Positions 9,738 through 17,493 of a DNA stretch of 64,000 nt are shown here, piece by piece (the first letter of the stretch is position 1; every line of letters begins with the position of its first letter). Below the pieces are notes generated by a model. The model did not search any database and was not told the origin of the DNA. It was given only the letters and a program-made list of their open reading frames with translations. The DNA is from Nitrosarchaeum sp. (lineage in GTDB: Archaea > Thermoproteota > Nitrososphaeria > Nitrososphaerales > Nitrosopumilaceae), in contig JAIOOR010000021.1 in NCBI GenBank assembly GCA_021414365.1, positions 1 through 64,000 on the forward strand, written 5' to 3'. Position numbers and translations under genes: made by a program.

Positions 9738-9947
9738 ATGTTTTTGCATATTATGAAAAATTGGTTATTTTGGGCTGGTGTGAGTTTTATTGTCGGTGGG
9801 ATAGTGAGTCTTGCATTAACTCTTGGTGCAACACAAAAACTTAGTCCTTCTGAAGACTTGACTGGGTATGCCATCGGTTGGATGCTTGTAGGTATTGTTT
9901 TGATTGCAGTTGGATTTATAAAAAAGAAAAACCCCGCAGAGCAATGA
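9738..9947 (+). CDS. small two-helix membrane protein
   Basis: About 69 residues from the ATG at 9738; an in-frame ATG at 9753 (giving MKNWLFWAGV) and a TTG at 9732 are alternatives. Two hydrophobic segments span about residues 9-29 and 43-60, joined by a short polar loop (TQKLSPSEDLTG). The C-terminus is basic (KKKNPAEQ), which suggests it faces the cytoplasm. Its stop codon overlaps the next gene's start (ATGA), so the two are probably translated together. Function is unknown. Confidence 0.6.
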   Translation: MFLHIMKNWLFWAGVSFIVGGIVSLALTLGATQKLSPSEDLTGYAIGWMLVGIVLIAVGFIKKKNPAEQ

Positions 9948-10207
9948 ATAGCCTGAATCTGCCTTGGAGTCTTAAAGAAAAAATCTATCAAATAAAGTTA
10001 AATTCTCAAAATAATTTTTCAAAAATTGTTTCTTATTTTCCATTATCTGAATCTGAAAAACAAACAATTGTTAGTCTAATGGGTGATTCAAAGTCATTTG
10101 ATGGCTTTGGTTCCATCTTCTCAGATCATGTCTCTGAAAAAGAGTGGAATGAATCTAAATCTCAGATAATACAGCGCTTTCAGGATGAATTATTTGATAT
10201 TGACTAA
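9944..10207 (+). CDS. hypothetical soluble protein (87 aa)
   Basis: The frame is open from 9878, but the likely start is the ATG at 9944, which overlaps the stop codon of the preceding membrane gene in an ATGA junction. The product, beginning MNSLNLPWSLKEKIYQIKL, is 87 residues, polar and mostly helical, with an acidic C-terminus (RFQDELFDID). No known domain is apparent. The overlap suggests that it works with, or is dosed to, the small membrane protein upstream. Confidence 0.6.
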   Translation: MNSLNLPWSLKEKIYQIKLNSQNNFSKIVSYFPLSESEKQTIVSLMGDSKSFDGFGSIFSDHVSEKEWNESKSQIIQRFQDELFDID

Positions 10208-10274
10208 TTACGTATCATTTTTTATTTTCAGTTATTTCTGATTTGCTTTATTATGTGGTACTTCCAATATTTCT

Positions 10275-10357
10275 TGCCAGGTTAGCCAAGTGGTACGGCG
10301 GCCGTCTCGAAAACGGCTACGCGCAAGCGTGCAGGGGCTCGAATCCCTTACCTGGCG
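10275..10357 (+). tRNA. tRNA-Ser (anticodon CGA)
   Basis: The 83-base class II tRNA folds cleanly. Acceptor GCCAGGT pairs with ACCTGGC, with G as discriminator. The anticodon stem is GCCGT/ACGGC with loop CTCGAAA, giving anticodon CGA (codon UCG). A long variable arm TACGCGCAAGCGTGC is the class II feature, and the T arm is AGGGG-CTCGAAT-CCCTT. The CCA end is not encoded. The gene is uninterrupted, with no intron after anticodon position 37. Its GC content is well above the surroundings. Confidence 0.93.
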
Positions 10358-10704
10358 CCCTTGAGTTTTTCTTTAAATATCCTGAATCTAAATTTCTTGT
10401 AAAATTCAAAACTCTGGTAGGGCGTTGACCATTTTCTCTCAAGCCCTAAGAGAATTGAATCTCTAGAGTACTAAACTAAAACATCCAGTCCCTTTGATAG
10501 ACTAATTTCTAATTGGTTCAAATTCGATAAAAAATTATTGTACAAAATTGATTAATTTTTGATTTTGTTATGCCTAGAGTTCAAATTGTAATGGGAGCAT
10601 CATTGATGCGGGGTATAGACAAGGTCGTCGCCGTTTGACTACATACTAACATTATAACTACAATTACAATTTTCAACCAAATTATCTTGATCGCAATTAT
10701 TATG
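10358..10704. other. gene-free stretch with two short hairpins
   Basis: No convincing gene. TAGGGC (10418-10423) pairs with GCCCTA (10443-10448), and AGAGA (10449-10453) pairs with TCTCT (10460-10464), which could be structure in a tRNA trailer or an unassigned RNA. A 22-codon frame at 10570-10638 (MPRVQIVMGASLMRGIDKVV, then AV) is unusually GC-balanced for the area and might be a gene remnant. Confidence 0.35.
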
Positions 10705-11151
10705 CTAGTTTAAGTTTTTACTAAAAGATAATGCTGTTTGTTCAAATCCTAGTTTTTTATAAAATTTATGAGATTCCTTCCTCTGATTTCCTGACTCTAG
10801 TCTGATTCTATGACATTTTTTCTCTTTAGCAATTACAATACATGTATTGATCAACTTTTTCCCTATTCCTTGATTTTGAAAACTCTTTGTTACTACAAGT
10901 TCCGGAATATACAACTCGGGATATTTTTGATTTAATCTAGAAAGAAACACCATACTTACCATTCCAACAACCGCTGTGCCTGTTTCAGCTAACCTGATTT
11001 CTTTATTGTCATCAGAAAAATATTCTTTGATTTGTCTTTGAAAAACATCATCATCTGAATTATTGTCTGGTTTGGGTCTTCCAAGTTCATAAAGCAGATC
11101 AAGAATTATGGAGATGTCATTTTTAGCAGCTTTTCTAATATGGATACTCAT
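10705..11151 (-). CDS. GNAT family N-acetyltransferase
   Basis: The 148-residue protein matches the single-domain GNAT fold. It begins with IHIRKAAKNDISIILDLL and carries the acetyl-CoA pyrophosphate-binding motif A as LVVTKSFQNQGIGKKLI (Q-N-Q-G-I-G). The C-terminal motif B region is ESHKFYKKLGFEQ, with the usual tyrosine and GF. The enzyme transfers an acetyl group from acetyl-CoA to an amine; the substrate cannot be told from sequence. It is a lone gene with short intergenic regions. Confidence 0.88.
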   Translation of the reverse strand: MSIHIRKAAKNDISIILDLLYELGRPKPDNNSDDDVFQRQIKEYFSDDNKEIRLAETGTAVVGMVSMVFLSRLNQKYPELYIPELVVTKSFQNQGIGKKLINTCIVIAKEKKCHRIRLESGNQRKESHKFYKKLGFEQTALSFSKNLN

Positions 11152-11322
11152 CTCTATCTTCTATGCTAATTATGATTTTAAGGATTATAGTCAAATTGTT
11201 ATTTTGAGATGCTATGTTTGTATCCTAAAATGGAAAGAAAGATTTTGACAAAACTCATGCAAATTTAGATTTACTATTACTATAATAGCCAATTAATTCA
11301 AAAATTACAATAAAAGATATTT

Positions 11323-11357
11323 CAATCACGCACAATAAGATTTTAAAGGTGTGATTG
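11323..11357. promoter_or_regulatory. inverted repeat upstream of the MFS gene, possible operator
   Basis: CAATCAC at 11323-11329 is an exact inverted copy of GTGATTG at 11351-11357. Between them lies an AT-rich core containing TTTTAAA. It is 60 bases before the transporter start, a position that could suit a repressor controlling an efflux pump. No regulator gene is adjacent. Confidence 0.35.
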
Positions 11358-11417
11358 TGAGAACAGCTTAGAACTTACTAAAAACAAGACAGTAAATTAA
11401 AACATCGAGTATAGATT

Positions 11418-12845
11418 ATGACAGATAACCAAAACAAGAGCAATTCTGGATGGAAAACACTCGCCATTTTGAGCTGTCTGGGCATAATAGTGATGTTTGA
11501 TGAAACCATGATCCTGCCTGCGATTCCGGATTTTATTCGCGACTTTGGCATCTCTTATAGTACATCGTCTTGGTTACTCTCGGCATACATAATTGCGGCA
11601 GCTGTCATGACACCGATTGCAGGTAGACTATCTGATATCTACGGCAAGAAAAAAATGTTGCTCATAGTGATGGCAATCTACACTGTAGGTGTGGTATCTG
11701 GACGATTTGCAACCAACATAGAATTCATGCTGTTTGCAAGAGTGTTGCAAGGTGTTGGAATGGCCATGTTTCCAATTGCATTTGGAATAATTCGCGAGTC
11801 GCTTCCTGAGAAAAATTTCGCTACAGGTCAGACAATATTTAGCTCCACGTTTCCAGCAGGAGCAATCATTGGTCTTGTAGGCGGTGCAGTAATAATACAA
11901 AACTTTGGCTGGCAGGCTACATTTTTAGTCATTTTGCCTGTTGCAATAGCACTTTGGATAACAATATTGAAGTTCATGCATGTTCCAAATATTACTCCGA
12001 GTGGAGAGGATCAAAGACTTGCAGACAAATCTATTGACATTAAGGGTACAATACTCTTGGCAGTAACAATAGTGTCGTTTCTAAGCGGCATTACTTTTTT
12101 AGAAAGCAAATCCACTGGATTCTACGTATCTGGACTCTTTGTAGTGTCTGCAATATCGTTTGCAGCATTTATCATAACAGAAAAGAAAACACGACAGCCA
12201 CTTCTTGATTTGAAACTAATGATCAGTAAAAACTTTCTTCCGCCAACTATTATTCTGATGTTGGTGTTTCTTTCTATTTTTACAGTATATCTTACGATTC
12301 CTGTAATGGTGAGAAGTCCTGTGCCACTAGGGTTTGGAGGCGATGCTTTGGCAGTAGCAAATGTACAGCTACCATTCATGGTTGTGTTTTTAGTAACTAC
12401 GGTTATTTCGGGGTTTATCCTAAACAAAATAAAAAACACCAATCTAACTCTAATTGGCACTATAGTATCCACTATAGGATTTTTTTTGCTAGTAATGTTC
12501 CACTCGACTGAAATCATGGTCACAATTGGGCTTACTGTACTTGGAGTAGGACTCTCGCTTTCTATCGCAGGTGGATTTAATGTGATACTGGTCTCTGTGC
12601 CAGTGCAAGTTACAGGAATTGCCTTGGGAATGACAATGCTTTTGGATCTAGTTGGAATGTCAGTAGGTCCAGTTTTTGCAGGAATATTTCAGGATGCATA
12701 TAGAGGAACTATTAATGGTGTAGCAGGAGAGTTTCCAACCGAAACAGCATACATCATGATATTTGTTGCCGCAGCCCTGATTTCGTTGACATCGGTAATT
12801 CTTTCGATTATCGTTAGCAGAAGAAAAATAATCCAACAACAATGA
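11418..12845 (+). CDS. MFS multidrug-type transporter, DHA2-like
   Basis: The 475-residue integral membrane protein has about 14 hydrophobic segments, as in the DHA2 drug:proton antiporter branch. Segment 1 carries the acidic MFDETMILPAIPDF, and motif A between helices 2 and 3 reads GRLSDIYGKKKMLL. LQGVGMAMFPIAFGIIRE fits motif B of helix 4, with its arginine. It would export small molecules using the proton gradient; the substrate is unknown. Codon use is slightly richer in GC than its neighbours. An inverted repeat upstream may be an operator. Confidence 0.87.
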   Translation: MTDNQNKSNSGWKTLAILSCLGIIVMFDETMILPAIPDFIRDFGISYSTSSWLLSAYIIAAAVMTPIAGRLSDIYGKKKMLLIVMAIYTVGVVSGRFATNIEFMLFARVLQGVGMAMFPIAFGIIRESLPEKNFATGQTIFSSTFPAGAIIGLVGGAVIIQNFGWQATFLVILPVAIALWITILKFMHVPNITPSGEDQRLADKSIDIKGTILLAVTIVSFLSGITFLESKSTGFYVSGLFVVSAISFAAFIITEKKTRQPLLDLKLMISKNFLPPTIILMLVFLSIFTVYLTIPVMVRSPVPLGFGGDALAVANVQLPFMVVFLVTTVISGFILNKIKNTNLTLIGTIVSTIGFFLLVMFHSTEIMVTIGLTVLGVGLSLSIAGGFNVILVSVPVQVTGIALGMTMLLDLVGMSVGPVFAGIFQDAYRGTINGVAGEFPTETAYIMIFVAAALISLTSVILSIIVSRRKIIQQQ

Positions 12846-12983
12846 TGACAAGAACTTGATACGTTAAAAATTATTGAATAGATCTCTCTTTTCGATTTTC
12901 TAAAAAAATCGATAACTGTTTTTCTAATTTTCTTTCGTTTTTTTTATTTTAGATGGATAAAATAAAAAGTAGATTTTTATTTT

Positions 12984-13074
12984 CCACACCTATCTGCGTA
13001 CATTTCTATCCCTGAAATGGTAGGTGAGTTCATGTGGAGTTAAGCCTAAATTTAGAAGAGTGTCAACTCTTTTT
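12984..13074 (+). ncRNA. candidate small structured RNA
   Basis: In the gap after the MFS gene, CCACA (12984-12988) pairs with TGTGG (13033-13037). Inside it, ACCTATC (12988-12994) can pair with GGTAGGT (13019-13025); the two pairings share one base, so only one of them can use it. The stretch ends in a perfect six-base hairpin and a T run. An ATAAAATAAAAAG element about 25 bases upstream could act as a TATA box. There is no matching RNA family that I recognise. The strand is inferred from the terminator. Confidence 0.35.
13056..13074 (+). terminator. hairpin plus T-run terminator
   Basis: AAGAGT (13056-13061), loop GTCA, ACTCTT (13066-13071), then further T residues to 13074. The stem is a perfect six base pairs. 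It lies more than 200 bases past the MFS stop codon, so it more likely ends a separate short transcript than the transporter mRNA. Confidence 0.45.
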
Positions 13075-13120
13075 ACCTCAACTCTTACCTGGCGTATTCA
13101 TATTTTTGCAATATTTTCTT

Positions 13121-13258
13121 CTAAACTTGTCGGTTTTCTTTAATTGATTTTTTTAATTCTTCATAGGATTTGGCATATTCCTTTCTCATTAGATTTTCAG
13201 GTTTTGTTTTATTGTTCTTGTTTTTCTGTGATGCACTTTTATTTTTTGATTTGGCCAT
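13121..13258 (-). CDS. tiny basic protein (45 aa)
   Basis: An ATG at 13258 begins MAKSKNKSASQKNKNNKTKP. The product ends EELKKSIKENRQV. It is lysine- and asparagine-rich with one short amphipathic helix in the second half, so it could bind nucleic acid or be largely disordered. No known family is recognised. Support is limited to an uninterrupted frame with an ATG start in a cluster of similarly small genes. Confidence 0.4.
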   Translation of the reverse strand: MAKSKNKSASQKNKNNKTKPENLMRKEYAKSYEELKKSIKENRQV

Positions 13259-13386
13259 GATATAATACATCTGATATGATATCTCCTTGTATATTTATGC
13301 TGGATGATTTGCTTTTAGAAAAGCATTAACTGAACTCATTATCTTTCATGATAAACCCTTAAAAATTCATAGAATATTGTAAATCA

Positions 13387-13554
13387 TTGAAAATTGATTC
13401 TAAAAAGAAGATAACTGATTCACTAAAAAAACTTTCAAAAAAAGAATTAATGGAAAAAAAGCAAAGTCCTGAAAATAAAGCAAAAGAAAACGCACGAAGT
13501 AGAAAATCCAGTCAAGATAACAAAGAAAAATTCAAGAAAACTTCATCGAGATAA
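13387..13554 (+). CDS. tiny lysine-rich protein (55 aa)
   Basis: A TTG start at 13387 gives MKIDSKKKITDSLKKLSKKE followed by a lysine/serine-rich tail that ends in KKTSSR. About a third of the residues are lysine or arginine, and no hydrophobic core is visible. It is probably disordered and may bind nucleic acid. Divergent from the 45-residue gene, with which it shares a promoter region of about 130 bases. The call is weak because lysine codons are common in AT-rich DNA. Confidence 0.35.
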   Translation: MKIDSKKKITDSLKKLSKKELMEKKQSPENKAKENARSRKSSQDNKEKFKKTSSR

Positions 13555-13607
13555 TTTCGTTCTATATCTTTTCATAATGCTTAAGTTCATACAATATATG
13601 GAATATC

Positions 13608-13763
13608 ATGGGATTATTCGATAAATTCAAAAAAGTCAAAGAAAAATCATCTGATTCTGAGAAAAAGGCCTCTGAGCAAGAAGAAATGAGAGAAGAACAA
13701 CATGAGCTTGATCTTAAAGAAAACTATGAAGCAGATGAAAAATACGATGAATCAGAAGATTAG
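13608..13763 (+). CDS. tiny acidic protein (51 aa)
   Basis: ATG 13608 begins MGLFDKFKKVKEKSSDSEKK and the protein ends in an acidic tail rich in Glu and Asp. The N-terminal MGLFDKFKK resembles an amphipathic helix of the kind that anchors small proteins to membranes. The gene 66 bases downstream also begins MGLF. There is no recognised domain. The charge split, basic then acidic, looks like a genuine protein and not random frame use. Confidence 0.5.
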   Translation: MGLFDKFKKVKEKSSDSEKKASEQEEMREEQHELDLKENYEADEKYDESED

Positions 13764-13828
13764 ATTCTGGATTCTTTCTTTTTAGAAATTTTGTAAGAGT
13801 TTTATTTGTAAGGGATTTGCAAAGAACG

Positions 13829-13978
13829 ATGGGTTTGTTTTCACGTAAAAAAGAGATCACAGTTGGTAATATTTGCCCAAAATGCAATATGGAGTTTTCA
13901 GATCCACAAAGAACATTACGCCATATTGAAAAAGCTCATCAACCTAAAAAGAAATTTGAATGCAATTCATGCGGATAG
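13829..13978 (+). CDS. C2H2 zinc-finger mini protein (49 aa)
   Basis: ATG 13829 gives a 49-residue protein with a single C2H2 finger: CPKC at residues 16-19 and H-x4-H in LRHIEKAH. A second CNSC pair lies at the very C-terminus. Single-finger proteins of this kind are common in Thaumarchaeota and may bind DNA or protein. The N-terminus MGLFSRKKE is similar to that of its upstream neighbour, so both may be derived from, or targeted like, each other. Confidence 0.7.
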   Translation: MGLFSRKKEITVGNICPKCNMEFSDPQRTLRHIEKAHQPKKKFECNSCG

Positions 13979-14040
13979 AAACTAATCTTAACTCTTTTTC
14001 TAAATCCTTAAGTTTTTAATTCATACAGCCAATTTGTAAT

Positions 14041-14280
14041 TTGGATTTTGAAGATGATTTAGAAGCACTAGAAAAAACCCTATTTGAAACAACTCAGAGA
14101 ATCAAAAAACTTGAAGAGCATAAAGAATCTGTAAATAAAGAACTCAGAGAAGGTAAATTTGATAATAACACAATTACAGAAACTCTCAGACGACTGGAAC
14201 GCAATTTAGATGAATTACATAAAAAATATGAATTTCTGATTAAAGAAAGAGATTCTAAATCCTCTTCGTCTCAACTATGA
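14041..14280 (+). CDS. small coiled-coil protein (79 aa)
   Basis: A TTG start at 14041 gives a 79-residue protein that is almost entirely coiled coil, with leucines at heptad spacing in DDLEALEKTLFETTQRIKKL and LRRLERNLDELHKKYEFLIK. A serine-rich tail ends the protein. It is likely to form a dimer or bind a partner; no known family is recognised. The TTG call rests on the lack of an in-frame ATG upstream of the heptads. Confidence 0.6.
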   Translation: MDFEDDLEALEKTLFETTQRIKKLEEHKESVNKELREGKFDNNTITETLRRLERNLDELHKKYEFLIKERDSKSSSSQL

Positions 14281-14310
14281 ATTATTAAGATATTTTGAGA
14301 TTGCAACTTT

Positions 14311-14502
14311 ATGGGCCCGAAAATTAATTGTCAATGCATAGAATGTCACTGTCAAGAAAAATTTGAAACTCTGAAAGCTGAAGAATTAATCAATCTAATT
14401 CAGCATGGGCGATTAACTCCTGATCAAATATCCTTTCTTAAGACTAGGGTTGGAAGTAAATTATGTAAAAAATGCTTTACTGGAATACATTGTAAATTAT
14501 GA
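14311..14502 (+). CDS. cysteine-rich mini protein (63 aa)
   Basis: The 63-residue protein begins MGPKINCQCIECHCQEKF and has seven cysteines: CQCIEC-x-C near the N-terminus and CKKC-x5-C at the end. Between them is a helical segment (AEELINLIQHGRLTPDQISF). The paired cysteines suggest one zinc site assembled from both ends of the chain. It follows the coiled-coil gene on the same strand with a 30-base gap. Its function is unknown. Confidence 0.65.
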   Translation: MGPKINCQCIECHCQEKFETLKAEELINLIQHGRLTPDQISFLKTRVGSKLCKKCFTGIHCKL

Positions 14503-14509
14503 TCTGATA

Positions 14510-14935
14510 TTATTCTACAAGTTCTTTAATTTTTTGTAAAACCATGTTCCATCCCTTATCTGAATGCTCTTGTGATGTCTTGTCTGCAAAACCATTTTGT
14601 GACACTGTTAATTTTGTAATTTTACCCTCTTCACTTAATTCAAATGTAACTAGAGAATAATTTTCCTCCTTGTCTTCCAAACCTGAAAATGCACTCCAGT
14701 ATGTGTATTGGAATAATTTTCCAATCTCACATTTTTCTATTATTCCTTTATCTCTGAATTTTTTTCCTTCCCAATTTCCTTGAAAAATTATCTCACTTCC
14801 AATCTCCCATGATGAAATTACTTTAATTCCAAAAAGATATTTTTTGATCATTTTTGGATTTGTTATTGCATCCCAAACTTTGGATGCACTAGCATTGATC
14901 TTTACTGTTTTTCTTATCGCTAAATCTATTTTCAT
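14510..14935 (-). CDS. SRPBCC (AHSA1-type) domain protein
   Basis: The 141-residue protein is a single START/Bet v1-like fold of the activator-of-Hsp90 type. It has the opening strand IRKTVKINASASKVWDAITN with the P/S-KVWDAIT turn, a central GSEIIFQGNWEGK, and a C-terminal long helix (KGWNMVLQKIKELVE) that closes the hydrophobic cavity. Such proteins bind small hydrophobic ligands or act as chaperone cofactors. It ends seven bases from the convergent cysteine-rich gene. Confidence 0.82.
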   Translation of the reverse strand: MKIDLAIRKTVKINASASKVWDAITNPKMIKKYLFGIKVISSWEIGSEIIFQGNWEGKKFRDKGIIEKCEIGKLFQYTYWSAFSGLEDKEENYSLVTFELSEEGKITKLTVSQNGFADKTSQEHSDKGWNMVLQKIKELVE

Positions 14936-15250
14936 AATTAATTATTTTTCATATTGTATATTAATTGATTAAATCTGCGTTTTTTCATAATCTCTATCTT
15001 TTTTTGTTTTTTTAAATTTAATTAATTTGTAGAATTTGATTGATTATCTCTTTGTAGATGTTTCTTGGTCGAAGGATAATTCATGTTGATATCAAGCCAG
15101 GTTTGCATGTATTAACCATCTTCTAAACAATTGACATCTTTTAATCTAATAAAATTATGGTCTAATCTCACCGATGAAAATAATATGTAGATAATTTGCA
15201 AAAGTTTGAATTAACAAATAATTAAAATACTGTACTAACGATGAATAATT
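14936..15250. other. gene-free AT-rich stretch
   Basis: I find no gene, tRNA or clear repeat here. It contains long T and A runs and presumably the promoters of the two divergent neighbours. Confidence 0.5.
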
Positions 15251-15619
15251 GTGGAACACTGCGAATTCTTAAACACGGTTTTGAAGCAAGAATCTACAAT
15301 TAGGTTTGCTGGCTTGTATGATGAAAATTTTCAGACAATTGTTGATGGGGCTCAGCCTGGCATTTTGCCTTATTTAAGTAGAGAAGAAACACAAAATTCA
15401 ATACGTTATGATATCCGACGATGGGAAACTTACAAAATGTTTCATGCCCAACTAGGTGATTCAGAATTTGCTATGGTAAAATATGACAAAGCAATTCTTC
15501 TGACGTTTTCACTTAGAGATGCAAAATATTTACGAGTCAGTATAGAACCCACTTCTGACTATAAAGCAATAATTGAGAAAATTCAAAAACTGATTAAAGA
15601 AAATCCAAAATTATACTAA
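15251..15619 (+). CDS. thaumarchaeal hypothetical protein, DUF6659-like
   Basis: A GTG start at 15251 gives 122 residues beginning MEHCEFLNTVLKQESTIRFA. The pattern of IRFAGLYDENFQTIVDGAQPG, then a helical middle with a conserved basic region (YDIRRWETYKMF) and a final two-strand segment (ILLTFSLRDAKYLRVSIEP), matches a family of small thaumarchaeal proteins that I recall as DUF6659. The fold may be profilin- or roadblock-like. Its function is unknown, and the family name should be checked by profile search. Confidence 0.6.
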   Translation: MEHCEFLNTVLKQESTIRFAGLYDENFQTIVDGAQPGILPYLSREETQNSIRYDIRRWETYKMFHAQLGDSEFAMVKYDKAILLTFSLRDAKYLRVSIEPTSDYKAIIEKIQKLIKENPKLY

Positions 15620-15650
15620 ATTTGGTGATTTTTAGCCTCGATTTAAAAAA

Positions 15651-17492
15651 TTAACCATATTTGTATTGAACACCCTTTTCACCACGTGGGTGTCGCCATT
15701 CGGTTTCTTGTGAGCAGGTACCACAATCCAAACATCCTTCGTGTTGTAAGATTATTTTTCCACTTTCTTCTGCATAGCATTTTGCCGGACACAACATAGT
15801 AATTTTTTTCATAAACTCATTAGTAGTTTCTTTAAGTTTAATGTGTGAAAGATGATCATCGTTATAACTTAATTTAGAAATTCGTTCACCGATTAAAGTA
15901 GTATTTGGAAAATACGTTGTTGATACAGTTTTTCCTAATCGTTCTGCTAACTGCATTGGAACTTTAACGTAAGTGTCTTCTGTTTCAATCATAGGTAAAA
16001 GTTTCTCATAACCAAGAATATTTGCAAACTTTATTGCGATTCCTCTAAACGTATTACTTGACATCATTTTCATTATTGGGCCATAACGTGAACCGATAAT
16101 ATCTGATGGTACATCTTTTGCTGCATCTAGAAATATTTTTAGATAATCCTTGTCGATTTGTTTCATGTCTGTTGTGTATGGACTTTCATCTACTAATTGG
16201 GAATAATATTCCCCAAGATAATTTTCAGAAAAGTCATCTTTCTCAAGAGCTCTTGCTACTGCATTAGCAGCTAAAACTCCATCATCAATTCCTACATTTA
16301 ATCCCTCAATTCTTGGACCGATAAAAATTCCTCTTCCTGCTGCATCGCCAACAAACAAAATGTTCTTGAAAAATGGTTTTTCCATTCTACATCGTTTGCC
16401 ATCTGGAATTAATTTTGCTCCGTATTCTGATTCTACATGTTTAATTCCAAAAGATATTCCAAATTTTTCTGTCATCTGTTCTTCAAGGGAATCCAATCTG
16501 GCTTTAACACCTTCAGGATCTTCACATGTGGAAGTATAGTAATACTCTCTAGCATCATTCCAATCTTTAATTAATTTTGCAATGTCAAAACGTGTTTTAA
16601 GCTGCTCTTCTTGTGGTAGGCTCTTATCCGGTTCTTTTGTAATTGGAACTGTATCTTTAATTAACTCGCTAACCATTGGATTGTTTAGTAAAGAATCAAT
16701 CAACGTGTATGGTTCAACAGGGTTTTTGAGAAGAGAATCAAAATGATAAACTGCACCTATGGATAATGTATCACGGTTGGTGTATAGAAATCCGCCACCA
16801 ATGTGATTCAGTGTAACGTCTCCTGCAAATAGGTGTGCTGCTCCTTCTTCTGAACTTATTTCGAATCGCTCATTGATTATTTTTTCAGGTAATTTGATAA
16901 TTACTTTGACTCCTTGATATAATTGGGAAGGGGTGAATTTTGATCTTGCACCTACCATTTCTGCAATTTCTGAATTAACCCCATCTGCTGCAATGATTGC
17001 CTTTACTTCAAAGTCGTCAAGCTCATCAGTATGTATGACTGCTCGCCCATTATCATTCCATGTAATTGATTTAACATGAACTCCTGGAATTATTCCGCCA
17101 CCAAATTTCTGTGATGTCTCTGTAGCTTGTTTTGCAAACCAATAATTGAGTTTGTTCATTAGAACTGTACATCCAAAATTGGATTGATAATCGTGTGCAG
17201 TAGTAAGATCCATTGAATAAATTTTGTCTTTGGATGTAGAATGAAGAATGTACTTGGTGATTTTTCTTTCAAATGGTGCGTCTTCTAAAAAATTATCGTA
17301 TAGATCCTCGACATTAGTTACTTTGCCTTTTTTTGGTTTTTTTGAATAAAGAATTCCACCTGATATGTTCTTAGAACCAATTTTATCTCCTGCTTCCAAT
17401 AGAATTGCTTGCTTTCCAAGTTTAGATAATTGTTTTAAAGCTGCTAGTCCTGCTGACCCACCTCCAATTATCGCTACATCATATTTTTCCAT
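15651..17492 (-). CDS. fixC: electron-transfer flavoprotein:quinone oxidoreductase, FixC-FixX fusion
   Basis: The 613-residue flavoprotein passes electrons from the EtfAB pair to membrane quinone. The N-terminus has the FAD-binding dinucleotide fold (VAIIGGGSAGLAAL) and the second FAD motif is FVGDAAGRG at about residue 370. The C-terminal 60 residues carry a FixX-like iron-sulfur segment with CPAKCY and HEGCLDCGTC, so FixC and FixX are one polypeptide. It is the last gene of a three-gene operon and starts two bases after etfA ends. The electron donor, perhaps an acyl-CoA dehydrogenase, is not seen here. Confidence 0.9.
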   Translation of the reverse strand: MEKYDVAIIGGGSAGLAALKQLSKLGKQAILLEAGDKIGSKNISGGILYSKKPKKGKVTNVEDLYDNFLEDAPFERKITKYILHSTSKDKIYSMDLTTAHDYQSNFGCTVLMNKLNYWFAKQATETSQKFGGGIIPGVHVKSITWNDNGRAVIHTDELDDFEVKAIIAADGVNSEIAEMVGARSKFTPSQLYQGVKVIIKLPEKIINERFEISSEEGAAHLFAGDVTLNHIGGGFLYTNRDTLSIGAVYHFDSLLKNPVEPYTLIDSLLNNPMVSELIKDTVPITKEPDKSLPQEEQLKTRFDIAKLIKDWNDAREYYYTSTCEDPEGVKARLDSLEEQMTEKFGISFGIKHVESEYGAKLIPDGKRCRMEKPFFKNILFVGDAAGRGIFIGPRIEGLNVGIDDGVLAANAVARALEKDDFSENYLGEYYSQLVDESPYTTDMKQIDKDYLKIFLDAAKDVPSDIIGSRYGPIMKMMSSNTFRGIAIKFANILGYEKLLPMIETEDTYVKVPMQLAERLGKTVSTTYFPNTTLIGERISKLSYNDDHLSHIKLKETTNEFMKKITMLCPAKCYAEESGKIILQHEGCLDCGTCSQETEWRHPRGEKGVQYKYG

Positions 17493-17493
17493 T

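Noticed and set aside
10275-10357. tRNA-Ser as integration site of the mobile element
   Set aside because: No duplicate of the tRNA 3' end and no integrase is seen nearby, and the element-like genes are about 47 kb away, separated by core genes.
10243-10428. 61-codon frame over the tRNA
   Set aside because: It is a by-product of the tRNA-Ser gene, which folds perfectly on the same strand.
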